Assembly (NCBI RefSeq): GCF_037102585.1
Contig: NW_027043819.1
Location: 1,488,001 to 1,552,000 of the forward strand
Origin: Saccharomycopsis crataegensis
Lineage: Eukaryota > Ascomycota > Saccharomycetes > Ascoideales > Saccharomycopsidaceae
Direction: 5' to 3'
DNA: 64,000 bases
Part shown: positions 33,001 to 42,700 of the stretch, one piece after another
Layout: every line of letters starts with the position of its first letter
How positions within the stretch are numbered: the stretch's first letter is position 1
Translations under genes and position numbers: made by a program
The notes under the pieces: generated by a model
Databases searched by the model: none
What the model was told of the DNA's origin: nothing
The model's input: only the letters and a program-made list of their open reading frames with translations

Positions 33001-34938
33001 TTTCATATTGTAATTGCTATTGTAACCACTCAAGTTCTTGAAAGACTTGAAGCTATTAGTCAGTTTGGCTCTAGTATGGAAGGTAATACTTTTACGGTAA
33101 CTAGAAGAAGCAGAAATCACAAGGTTACCGTCAATATCTCTAGTTCTGCGTTTACTGACATTAGCGCCGGAGTTGCCAGCCCCTCCAGCGATATTAGCAC
33201 TTGTATGTGAGCCAGTGAGGTTGTTAGTGCGCGATGTAGAGTTATCAATTTTATGCAATGAATATTTGGAATTGGCAAGCTTCTTGTATGATGTGCTCCT
33301 AACTTTAGCAGCTTTAGACAATGGCTCCTTGGAAATTTGGGTAGTCTTGTTACCATGCTCGTCAGTTATGGTTGTTGAAACAATACTCTTGGATTTTGTC
33401 ATTGTCAATTTGTTTTGAGAAATCAAATCCCTAGCTGTGGTTTCGCCAGAAGTGGTTTGAACAATTTGCTTCTTTTTGGCCGCCTTGGACTTGGCAGATT
33501 GAGCGGCAGCTTCCATTGCGTGTTCCTGACGGTACTTCAACAATAGATAATAAAATAATTTTTCAGCATTTTCTTCGTTGGCCATTAATTTTTCAACAAT
33601 TTTCGATTTTTTCTCTCCATGCCACAAAGTTTGAAGATTTTTAAGAATTTCCCTATCAATTGTTTCTGGGGCAATAGGTTTTTTCATAATGTCTTTTGGC
33701 AATGGTGGTTCCATATAGTTTTTATTTTTCTTGCTAGAGGACGCCAGGTCAGGATATTTTTTTAAGAGAGGATGGACCAAAATTTCTTCAATTGTGATAC
33801 GTTTAGCGGGATTAACTGTCAACATACGCTTTATTAAATCACGGGCTTCTACGCTAATGTAACTTGGAATTCTGAATATCCCTGAACGAACTTTCGCTAA
33901 TAATTTAGTCATATGTTCGTCATCAAACGGTAGGTGCCCAGTGAGTAATGCAAAAAGAATAATCCCACAAGACCAAATATCAGAGGGGCCACCATGGTAA
34001 CTTTCACCAGTAACCACTTCGGGCGAAGCATAATGGGGGGAACCGCATGAAGTATTCAACATCTTATTGGTTACTTCTAGAGCTGCCATACCAAAATCAG
34101 CGATTTTAATATTATGGTTACGATCAAGTAATAAATTTTCTGGTTTTAAATCACGATGGCAAATGTTGAAAGAGTGGCAATAGTTGACACCGGCAATTAT
34201 TTGCTTGAAATAGTGGACAGCTTCACGTTCGGCGAGTCTGATATGCTTAACGAGATAGTTAAAGAGCTCACCTTTTTCGACATATTCTAAAATGAGATAT
34301 AATTCCCCTTTATTTTCCCAGACATCATAAAGAGCCATGATATTTGGATGGGATATAAGCTTCATGATGATGATTTCCCTCTCGATCCCATCAGTAAGGC
34401 CAGCAGCACTATTGCTAGGGTCTTTGAAAGTACTCTTTGGAATAATTTTGACAGCAGCTAATTGGCCGGTTCTTGAATGTTTAGCCAATCTGACACGACC
34501 CGTAGCACCACGACCCAAGGTACGACCCAATTTCCAAGGACCAACGTAATTCTTTTTCACCTTTTTAGTGTATGACGATGTTGTTATGGTACTCAATCGT
34601 TTATCTTGTTTATCCTTATCTGAAGCTGTGCTGGTATGAACTTGGGATATCAAATGTTCTGGTATTACGATTTCATCTTCCGAAGGGTTGTGGATTGGAT
34701 CTATATCTTCAAACACATCTTCTGCACCGTCCGCAGCTTTATGGTCATGACGCTTTTGACGCTGACGAGGTTGTTTTATTTTTCTGTGTTGCTTTGACGA
34801 AGATTGATCGTGGTGGTAGCTTGAATGGACCTGTTGATGAACAGGTTTTGTAGGGGACACTGGAGTAACATTATTTGCGACAGCGTCGTCCTCTGATGTC
34901 GAGATGACTTTTGTATTTGGGTCACCTTCATAATTCAT
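30073..34938 (-). CDS. HSL1: Septin/morphogenesis-checkpoint Ser/Thr kinase, HSL1-type
   Basis: Nim1-related kinase of the bud neck. In yeasts it binds septins and relieves Swe1 inhibition of Cdk1. 1,621 aa. The kinase domain spans about 135-392: glycine loop GRGATG (142-147), K164, HRDLKPEN (261-268), DFG (281-283) and CGSPHYASPE. No CTG codon occurs in this domain. A long disordered Ser/Thr/Lys-rich middle follows, with a coiled-coil near 990-1,040. The last 120 residues have the shape of a KA1 membrane-binding domain. The paralogues GIN4 and KCC4 share this plan. The length and the loop wording (GRVRLAKHSRTGQLAAVKI) favour HSL1. Confidence 0.78.
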   Translation of the reverse strand: MNYEGDPNTKVISTSEDDAVANNVTPVSPTKPVHQQVHSSYHHDQSSSKQHRKIKQPRQRQKRHDHKAADGAEDVFEDIDPIHNPSEDEIVIPEHLISQVHTSTASDKDKQDKRLSTITTSSYTKKVKKNYVGPWKLGRTLGRGATGRVRLAKHSRTGQLAAVKIIPKSTFKDPSNSAAGLTDGIEREIIIMKLISHPNIMALYDVWENKGELYLILEYVEKGELFNYLVKHIRLAEREAVHYFKQIIAGVNYCHSFNICHRDLKPENLLLDRNHNIKIADFGMAALEVTNKMLNTSCGSPHYASPEVVTGESYHGGPSDIWSCGIILFALLTGHLPFDDEHMTKLLAKVRSGIFRIPSYISVEARDLIKRMLTVNPAKRITIEEILVHPLLKKYPDLASSSKKNKNYMEPPLPKDIMKKPIAPETIDREILKNLQTLWHGEKKSKIVEKLMANEENAEKLFYYLLLKYRQEHAMEAAAQSAKSKAAKKKQIVQTTSGETTARDLISQNKLTMTKSKSIVSTTITDEHGNKTTQISKEPLSKAAKVRSTSYKKLANSKYSLHKIDNSTSRTNNLTGSHTSANIAGGAGNSGANVSKRRTRDIDGNLVISASSSYRKSITFHTRAKLTNSFKSFKNLSGYNSNYNMKTYQGIDNVVASSTTNKASRNTTAPAVTTPVDNIAFDELDKENNAPNTKRGSVQYDFNFQKAAAEACAAQKNSGRSNSRMTKSASKRDSFNAFSIGLIPNYAAMLDQIGLPDSPSGKSLTSPKKKQRKSLSHTGSIGGGISAGHQRRGDSNGSIKKLLNVSSRSKRSILNSSTSKKNIRYSMKKEWKKSAGMHLPDLPKVPGSEEHGAPPSLAGTIVNNDDDAENTSDNTINNQKSPISSKTHKKVLGAGDFGPGLSNSDFAFFCEQVFGFDKDNGKKTGNNRDRRSSMFSQFPNYKELEIEYQKRVEEDRRREEERVAAIERANELTEKVKMMVKKAQQLELENQRLKQGATGDQKHRSVSLFAGDGDVKSGSPEKLKQRRAISDFTTGDDHNRVDDTGNSPVKFSKANKAVKNKNVIPMGQLSQSHSGSASPSKKKAMDRTKTVASEMTNITTTTTNTDNESRYQDAVETMAREVTNTSSTFSFNFGANKRNSIISTDSRMSDTGKKTIFAFGQYGTAGMAGPRSPSIVEEGYGNETDPNTTGLQSFIQSKNVTLSSTESPVAKKFDLTSVASSFDFDKSKATATNDIKIKESAVGKKKNELNNKHTTDKIKLAQNSSIIKGSSNPPTSNAKISLIPQRDAPKPPLSKNSVASPVSTTATITTSSKNTQTSVKSVVAKSNNLVVKANATTTTTTGSGFTSLSATPGTPTTATTSTTVAGITGEKKTQDNNTVDQKSKTSQGSMIKPSTITAKAKLGSLEKNEQSDIDGSSSTITSPTVDLAPLVDTDIVESKGSKAPSIKTMSESIITNPKVKQSWFSKVINNFVPSSSSSSVSSTLSSTSSSEEEFRYESFLSVEDVQTLIRNSLALRLKEGSVLKVKFESNSIYTVVPAKLAGSRSLKVKIIILPLRIKKGTEYVEKAGQKILSDKKKCVVIVNREKGPSKAFARMGQTIQFSIQTEETQFRTRESRLTNVR

Positions 34939-35600
34939 TTCTCAAGCAGCAACCTCAAAGAGTGACAATTTTTGCTGATGCTAAGGTTCTATTGTTTTTT
35001 GCTCTGTGTGATTTGTTAAGTGGCCGAGATCTGAAGGGGAGAAACGAAAGAAAAAAAAAATAAAAACAAAATAACAGAGGATAAGAGAATGGAAGGATAG
35101 AAGGTATAGCAAAAACTGGAAAAGGGGTGGCAGCTCCTTTAAAATTGGGAGTACTTCCTGATCGATAGAGATTAGAATATGGCGATGACAATAGGTGCAA
35201 TAAGTCCTTCTTTGCAAGTGGGTGGATGGGGGATCATCAGCGTGTAAATTTCAGAGAAAATTGTGAAAATCCGCTTTAGTGCCGGGTAACAGATATTCGT
35301 TGCTGGCGGCACGCAGCAACAACATCCACAATCTTTAAGGAGACAGCGGTCTTCAGCGAGTCTATATGTACGCGATAACTAATATTATATATATTAACAA
35401 TACCAAATATATGATAGATATCTTTCCCACGTTATCAAGTTTAATACCCATTGATGAAAATAAAATGACCCGTGTGGGAACAGATGGTTATTACTACAAA
35501 AGAAATTAAGGATGAGTGAATGCGTTTCATAATAGATGCTATGAGTGTACTTGGGGCACCAAAATCAGGTTTTGTTTCTTGTTAAGGTATATAAATATAA
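34939..35600. promoter_or_regulatory. HSL1 upstream region
   Basis: Has CCGGGTAAC at 35282-35290 (Reb1-like) and TACGCGA near 35,369-35,375 (related to the MCB core ACGCG). Cell-cycle control of this gene is known in S. cerevisiae; the sites here are suggestive only. No ORF. Confidence 0.4.
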
Positions 35601-35626
35601 ATTAATTTATGAATATATAAATAAAA

Positions 35627-36006
35627 GGTGTCTGGGTCTCGATAGGGGCGTTGAGTGAGGTCTTTTCGGAACCACTGATGACAAAAATGAGGAATTCCAC
35701 TAAACCTTACCAAGTGACCCCAGAGAGAGAAGTTTCTCATGTAAATAGGGCATTTATTTCTATTGTTTGATCGATCCCAACTTGTTGCAAACTGCGATTA
35801 CTATTGTAGCCAACAGGGGGCTCCGCACCCGGTTGGCTCGCTTGGATGCAGGGGAAGCGTCAGCCGCAGGCGTTCTAGAAGCTTAGTTGGCGATATAATG
35901 AAAAACATCCCTGTTGATCTGTAATAAACAGGGTCTTTATTGGGAGAAACCGTAGTGGAAAGGACAAATTAGAGACCGAAATATTTTTGTGCATTGGTTT
36001 TTTTTT
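35627..36006 (+). ncRNA. Candidate structured RNA, unclassified
   Basis: A GC-rich island inside 2.1 kb of AT-rich, ORF-free DNA. A TATA-rich stretch precedes it (35,587-35,626). The core contains hairpins: AGCCAAC (35808-35814) with GTTGGCT (35832-35838), extended by GGG/CCC; CGCTT with AAGCG (35839-35859); GCC with GGC (35863-35871); and CCCTGTT with AACAGGG (35909-35933). Near the end are an Sm-like ATTTTTG (35983-35989) and a run of nine T (35998-36006), which could end a Pol III transcript. I compared it from memory with U1, U2, U4, U5, U6, RNase P, RNase MRP, SRP and U3 RNAs and found no convincing match. Strand and ends are inferred. Confidence 0.4.
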
Positions 36007-36456
36007 CATTATCTCAATCCTAATAAAGTTCCATAAGGGAATACTTAAAACAGGGGGATAAAAAGTGAAACAGCAGACAATAGGAAGCTAGGAAGCTAAA
36101 AAAGGTAGAAGAATGAAAAATTGAAAATCGCACACTTGTAACAAGAAAGTATGCGTATCAACGTGAAAATAAGCAAAAACCGTTGGCTCACCAGTGTACC
36201 TAATATCACATGCGATTGGGCTTCTTCAGATCTGTTGTTTTCTATCTATCTGTATGTATTTACAATGTAAGTTTTCTTTAGACATCGCTATTTGAGAGGG
36301 GAAATATATTTACGAACAGTTTACTGTGGTAATGTACTTTTTTTGTCATGACATATGTCGACCTTGTTTTGATTTTGATCATTAGCTTTTTGAAATTTCT
36401 TTCTCTGCTTATTCACAAACTTCATATAAGAATACGAATATGAACCCTCGCCAAAG

Positions 36457-36489
<33 letters not shown>

Positions 36490-37042
36490 CAAAAAAATAA
36501 ATAAACATAAAAAAAAGACAAGCAGAATAAATAACTAAGTAAAAAGAAGAGAATATATCTTATTGATTGCCTTGTCTCTCCAATTTAATGTGAACTGGTA
36601 CGCTGCATATACTAACCGCACCCATATTTTCCAACATCGATGACCATCTTTAAATGCGCCTTCAGGAAGAGTGAATAGGATAGATAATGTTCATTCAGTG
36701 AGAACATAACGCGGTTCGCGCTGAAATCCTTCAATAAACTGCATGATTTTGGAACAGTAATGATCATTAACATAAAAAATAATGCATTTGGTAGCGATGG
36801 GACTCGCAAACCCCATCCAGTATGTATAAGGGGAGCTTCAGTCTAAACTCATCAAAAGTATATAGAGAGAAATACACTATTCAATATTATTTTAACGTAC
36901 AGATATTGCGTTTACATACTTAATTTGCAATCTCAATAAAAAATTAATACAGGAAAGCTATTTAATCATCAAAAAAATAAAGAGGAACAGAACTTATAAA
37001 ACAATATCCTTTTCAAGATTATCCAAAAAACAACAAAGTTCT
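36007..37042. other. Gap before the membrane-protein gene
   Basis: About 1 kb without a supported gene. Contains a run of 31 A (36457-36487) and a chance TACTAAC (36610-36616) that has no workable exon after it. Confidence 0.6.
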
Positions 37043-37879
37043 TTAAGCTTCTTCGCTCAACAATGGGGCCCGCTCCTCGCGCTCAATAGTCACCATGAAA
37101 CTCGTTCCATAACCTACAAAGGCAATCAATGAGAACAAGGCCAAAATTCCTGAAATGATAAATGCAAAGATCCATTGCAATGCAAAAACTTTCGTGGCTA
37201 TTTGACCAATACCCAATCCAAACATTAATAAACTTGACAGTAATCCAATGGCCCAATCTCCAAAGAACACAATGAACAACACTGGCACGAATAAGAAGTT
37301 CCAAATGAAAATATTCGCCAAGATTCTCGCGATAAGCCCAGTGCTGCTTCTAAACACTGCCGCACCATTCCAGAATATCAAATACAAAAGCCAGGAAAAT
37401 GGTAATGCCGCAGTGGAAACGTGGATCAAAAAATAGTCGGAGAATTGCAGGGTGATGTACGTCTTGTGGATGATAATCAACAGCGTAATGTTCAAGAAAT
37501 TGGCAATCGCCAACAACTCTGCGAAAAAGTAATATCCTTTTCCAAACAATATTGTCCAGAAGAAAGTAATCGTATTGAACGCCATAAAATGGTTGCTCGC
37601 AAGAAACGCCTTCGATTGTCTCGGATCCTCGTGCTCTCGTTCTTCAGATACAAAATATCTAATGATGAATAAAGCTTGGAACAAAAACATTACCATCCAG
37701 TATAAAAAGACAATAATAATGCTCCCAGTGAATGGAGTCAACCCCACGTCAAATGGATCATTTTCATTTATGGCTTTCCCAAAAACCAAGTATCTCAAAG
37801 TTGAATACGCGGAAAGAATAAGCGTTATTGTTGTGAGAGCAGTTGTCGTATGTTTTTTTTCAAAAGAGTAACTAGGCAT
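37043..37879 (-). CDS. Multi-pass membrane protein, probably DUF1774 family
   Basis: 278 aa with about seven hydrophobic spans. It starts MPSYSFEKKHTT, has a charged loop EEREHEDPRQSKAFLASNHFM between spans two and three, and ends in an acidic tail with a dileucine (ERAPLLSEEA), which may be a vacuolar or endosomal sorting signal. The overall plan fits the fungal DUF1774 membrane proteins; the function is unknown. Divergent from EFG1 with 643 bp between the starts. Confidence 0.65.
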   Translation of the reverse strand: MPSYSFEKKHTTTALTTITLILSAYSTLRYLVFGKAINENDPFDVGLTPFTGSIIIVFLYWMVMFLFQALFIIRYFVSEEREHEDPRQSKAFLASNHFMAFNTITFFWTILFGKGYYFFAELLAIANFLNITLLIIIHKTYITLQFSDYFLIHVSTAALPFSWLLYLIFWNGAAVFRSSTGLIARILANIFIWNFLFVPVLFIVFFGDWAIGLLSSLLMFGLGIGQIATKVFALQWIFAFIISGILALFSLIAFVGYGTSFMVTIEREERAPLLSEEA

Positions 37880-38522
37880 GATGTTTTATAATTCTGATGT
37901 GTTGTGCCAATTATGAAATAGGGTTATATTATTAATGAATGCTCTAAATTAAAAATCTGGTAATGGGCGATTTGGGATCTTTTTATACCTTGCACAGATA
38001 TCGGTAGCAACTATTGCTCTTCTTGTATACCGGATCGGTGTCCGCTCTATTGTGTCACATTATCTTACCTGGTAAGGATTTGCACGCGCAAAATACAACA
38101 GTTTTTTTCTTTTTTTTTTTTCAGTGTATAATCATGCAAATCTTACTCAAAATATGGGACCTCTCGACACAAAAAATTGTATATATAATTAAGCTGGGGT
38201 TACGGATCTGTCAAAAAGTGTCTTTTTCCTTTTTATTCTGCCTATTAGTATACCGTGGTAATGGTATATTTACGCGCACGTGAATTTTTTTTTTTTTCTT
38301 TTAATTTTTTTTTTTTTTTGTGAAAATTTTCGATGAGCTTCTTGAGTAATATCAGAACTTTCAAGAAATCATTAATTTATCAAGTTTAGAAGAGGATTTT
38401 TTTTTTCTTTTTTGTGATTAATTTTTCCTAGTTATTCTTCATTGTTTCCTCACTATTTTGTATATTTTTGTTAGTTTTTTTGTTGTTTCCATTTCATTTC
38501 ATCATCATTCATAATCATCACC
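37880..38522. other. Divergent intergenic region, T-rich toward EFG1
   Basis: Many T-runs on the plus strand from 38,100 to 38,480, fitting a nucleosome-poor promoter. EFG1 motifs are listed separately. Confidence 0.5.
38277..38337 (+). promoter_or_regulatory. EFG1 promoter motifs: CACGTG, RRPE, PAC
   Basis: CACGTG at 38277-38282, TGAAAATTTTC at 38321-38331 (RRPE) and directly next to it GATGAG at 38332-38337 (PAC). The pair touches, as often seen in ribosome-biogenesis promoters. Confidence 0.75.
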
Positions 38523-39287
38523 ATGCCAAAAGAAGATACCAATTCCAAAAAGAAATTTAACTCAAAAAAACAAGGCAATAAGAAGCCAAACAATAAACCA
38601 TCAGAGGAAGGCTCTGCTAAGCTCAAGAAGGCCAAGCGTGATTTGAGCAGACTTCTCAAAAAACCAGATTTACCAGCGGATATACGTACCGCCAAAGAAC
38701 AATCACTTCAAGCGATCGAACTCCAACTTCAAGCATTGGAACATGTGAGAAAGACCAAAGAGTTGGCAAGAAGGTATCATATGGTGCGTTTTTTCGAAAA
38801 AAAGAAGGCTATTAGAAGATATAAACAAGTAAAGAAAGAAATGGAAGACCTTGAGAAAAAGACTGACAAAGAAGGTGAGGATTCCAACGCAATGAAAAAA
38901 GAATTGAAGAAACAGAGAAAGAAGCTCGCCCAATACGAACTCGATGTATTATATGTGGTAAATTTCCCAAAAGATCAAAAATATTTGGCATTGTTTCCTA
39001 ACGAAGGGGCCAAGAAAGCTATCACTGATGAACCCAAGCAGGAACAAGCGAAAACTGATAAGGAAAGATTAGATATGCGTAAAAAGATTCAAAATATGGC
39101 CAACGAGGGCAAGTTACCAGTATCCTTGGAGGACATTCTTAGTGGTAATGTGGATCATGAAAAATTGATTCAACATCAACAACAAGGATTCAAATTGGCA
39201 GAACCAGACAAGATCCAAAAACGCAAGACTAAAGCGCAAAGTGCCGCTGATGACAATAACGATGAGGAAGATGACTTCTTTGAATGA
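38523..39287 (+). CDS. EFG1: rRNA-processing protein Efg1
   Basis: Nucleolar factor needed for early 18S rRNA processing; a different protein from the Candida hyphal regulator of the same name. 254 aa, highly charged. A basic N-terminus is followed by the family block KAKRDLSRLLKK and RRYHMVRFFEKKKAIRRYK, a coiled-coil (about 85-140), then the conserved LDVLYVVNFPKDQKYLALFP. It ends in DDNNDEEDDFFE, an acidic tail. PAC and RRPE sites lie 190-200 bp upstream, in line with a ribosome-biogenesis role. Convergent with SLH1. Confidence 0.93.
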   Translation: MPKEDTNSKKKFNSKKQGNKKPNNKPSEEGSAKLKKAKRDLSRLLKKPDLPADIRTAKEQSLQAIELQLQALEHVRKTKELARRYHMVRFFEKKKAIRRYKQVKKEMEDLEKKTDKEGEDSNAMKKELKKQRKKLAQYELDVLYVVNFPKDQKYLALFPNEGAKKAITDEPKQEQAKTDKERLDMRKKIQNMANEGKLPVSLEDILSGNVDHEKLIQHQQQGFKLAEPDKIQKRKTKAQSAADDNNDEEDDFFE

Positions 39288-39777
39288 TTGCAGTATTTTG
39301 TTTGCCTATTGTTATATTTTTTTTCTTGCTTATTCGTTTGTTTGTTTGTTTTCATAGAAGATTCATTTTTTGATAATACACATGTATAATAGTTTTCAAG
39401 TTGCAGAATGTGTAGAATCTTCAGACCTTTTCTTTTTTTTTTTTTTGTTTCCCTAATTTCAAATTGTCGTCAATCTCAAATGTTGACAGATCAATCCTAC
39501 TTATTCTTTTGTGAAACTTTTCCAAATAAAACTGAATTTAGCGAGCACAAAATACAAAACTATCAAAAGGAAATCATGCATATCTTTCTCAGGTAAACCT
39601 ATCCAATTGAATTGGTTATCAGTGTTGAAATTACTGATGGTATTCATCAATACTGCATACATTAACAAGCAAAAAAAAAAAGCAATAATTATAGAATAAA
39701 CAACTGGAATATAAATAGCCAAGGAAAATAATTCCACGCGAAACCAAAAAAAAAAAAAGAAAAAACATTGCAAACTT
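39288..39777. other. Convergent gap EFG1/SLH1
   Basis: 490 bp of AT-rich 3' flanks with T- and A-runs; no supported gene. Confidence 0.65.
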
Positions 39778-42700
39778 TCAAATAAAAGAGTGTTTCATAG
39801 CATACTGAATATTCATTGCATCATTAACACAAATCACGCTCAATTCATGACCTCTTAATTGCTTTGGAATATTGAAAACTCCGGCAACAACCCCTTTCTT
39901 CCCTTCGAACGTAGGATTGGCTCTCTTGATCAAATACAATTCGTTTTCTTCTTCATCGCAAATCATAAAGAACCATCCTTCCTTTTGTGATTTAGGATAC
40001 TTGGCACACCACGCCTTAAAAGTGCCATTGAGCGGTTGATTATCATGTTCAACAATGACTTCCAACTGTTTCCAATCCTTTTGGGGAACAATCCGCATTT
40101 TTCCGGTAGGCAAGCTGGTGGCCACTTTGTAGAATTGATCAGCACGACGGTTAAGTTTCATGATTGATAATTTGGACATTTGTTGTTTTGTCATCTTACC
40201 AAGCTTCTCCAAAGTCAACGAATCACCATCTTTCGCTCCCGATAATGGTTTGATCTTAAACCCTGGCAAGTTGAAAACTGGATCATCATCAAACCAATGG
40301 CCCTGTTTAACACACCACATCAAACTGATAAACATCTTAACCGCATTGAGGTATCCACATTCCGCAGCCATGTCAATGTACGCTTGAAGAATACGAAGCG
40401 CTTGGTCAAGAACGGTGACCGTGTCTTGGGCATAATCGGCAATTGGCAATTCAATACGCGACATATACGCTTGAAGCAATAAGAATGTTTTCACATGAGG
40501 ATCCCACACAGGTAAGCCTTCAAAATGATCTTCAAATTGGTGTCTCATTTGTTGGGACAATTCTGCATTAATGAGCTCTTCACCATGACGAGTTGGCAAT
40601 TCATTATATTCGACAGCAGAAGAAAGAATCTTGAGACAGTGGGCAAATGTTGGAGTTTGCTTGATTTCATCAAGGAAAATACGTACCGTCTTATGAGACA
40701 TATAATAATAAGACGAAATTTGTAAGAACGGAGTGGCGGTGACCACGACCTTATTGCTCTTATTCAGAAGTTTCACACATTTAGACTCTTTCAAGTTTTT
40801 AATACTGCTGTCCACAAGATCCGTCAAATAATCACTGGCGCCGCCGTCGCTAGTATCCTCAATACCATAATAGGTCGGATTGTTATAAACTCTGCGGAAT
40901 AAGAAAGTCCAGGATAAGAAATCTAAAGCCTCTTGTTGAGTAGTAATAGTTCCCGAAGCAATTTCGGCACCAATATGATCGTCGAGCACTTTATGTAAGG
41001 AACTTTCCACTGGGAAACCAACGTTCAAGAAATGCTTATAGAAGGTCTTTTTCGATTCCTTGGTATAGACAATCGCAATCCCGGTAGTATCGTAAGCAGG
41101 TCTACCAGCACGACCCATCATTTGCAAGACATCGGTCAAATCCATATCACGATAGCCCTCAATTTTCGCGTCAAAGAATTGGGTACCTTTAATAATAACC
41201 AAATGGGCAGGCAAATTGACCCCCCAAGCCAAAGTGGAGGTGGCAACAAGAATTTGGATCTTATTTTGCTCAAACAATCTATGAGATATTTTACGATCCA
41301 GATCAACCAACCCAGCATGATGTAACCCGATCCCAAACTGTAAAGACAATTTCAAAGTATCATCCTTAACTTGAGCTAGAATATCTTCGAGTTCTTCTTC
41401 GTCCATACGGAGGAATCTTTTTGGATTATCTTCCAATCCACAAAGGTGAATCAAATCAAGTGAGGTCAATCTCGTCTGTCTTCTAGAGGCAACGAAAATA
41501 AGCACCGGTTTATTTGGTGAATGTTGCTTGATCGCCATAAATGCCGGCTTATTCATCTTCTTCATGAGCGGGCAAAAGGCAAGATTATCTGGGAACCCAT
41601 CAATATACATTTGTAAAGGAACTGGACGCACCGCTTGTGGGAAATTAAATAAAGCATCCTTGACACCCAACCAACTAGCCATATCCATGGCATTAGACAC
41701 CGCGGTAGACATACCAAGCAATCTAACAGGTTTTTGAGTTTTTGAAGAAATGTAATTCATACGACTGACAATCATTTCAAGAATTGGACCACGATCACTT
41801 GCCAATAAATGGATTTCATCCATGATAACCAAAGAAACTTGTTGCACAAACTTTCTGGTTTGCCAGTTACGTGAAATACCATCGAATTTTTCAGGAGTGG
41901 TAACAATGATCGACGCGTCTCTAACTTCACGGGCTTCCGGAGTAGAATCACCAGTCAATTCAACGAGTTTATACTTAGTGTTAGCGCTAATTTTCGCACG
42001 CCAATCATCGACTCTTTCTCTGACCAACGCCTTCATTGGGGCAATGTAGACGATTTTAGAACCTGGGAAGTCTCTTAGAGCATGCCAGATTGCCAATTCG
42101 GCAGCGATTGTTTTCCCTGAACCAGTCGGAGAGCCCACGAATGCTGACGAGTTGCTATGGTACAAGGAATGGAACACCATCGTCTGCATACCGTTGAAGT
42201 AACTGAATTTAGGGTTGTAGATTTTCTCAATTTGTGGATTGTGTAAAGCAGAAACCGGCAAGGGTTGCAATTTGAGTAATTTTGAAGTGACCGTTTCATT
42301 ACATGGACGAATCAAATGTTGGAAAGAAACCATATGGCTGGTTTCTGAGCCGATCCACGAATCAGATACCGCACTAACAACGATCTGAGAAGGTAATGGA
42401 TCAGATAATGGGATCATGAATTCCAACTTATGAGGATTTTTGAAGTTTCTAGAATTCAATAATAACTTATCAAAATGTAAAAGAGATGAGCTAGAGTTCG
42501 ATTCCACAAAAATCCAAAAGAATTGGATGGTGCCATGGAATTTATGATCCCAAACAAAATCAGGCTCAATTGTAACACTAACTCTCATAACATTGGCGGT
42601 CACTGGGAAAATTTCCGCATCAATGAACAAGCTAGGGAAACGATCCACCAATCTACCCAATGTTTTACCCATACCTTTATTATGAACCAAGTCGCCGATC

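Noticed and set aside
35627-36006. Assignment of the RNA candidate to telomerase RNA or U1
   Set aside because: No template with repeated ends and no ACTTACCT-type 5' end were found; the Sm-like site alone is too weak.
36610-36616. Perfect TACTAAC on the plus strand in the gap
   Set aside because: No acceptor leads into an open exon, and the only possible close donor is too near.
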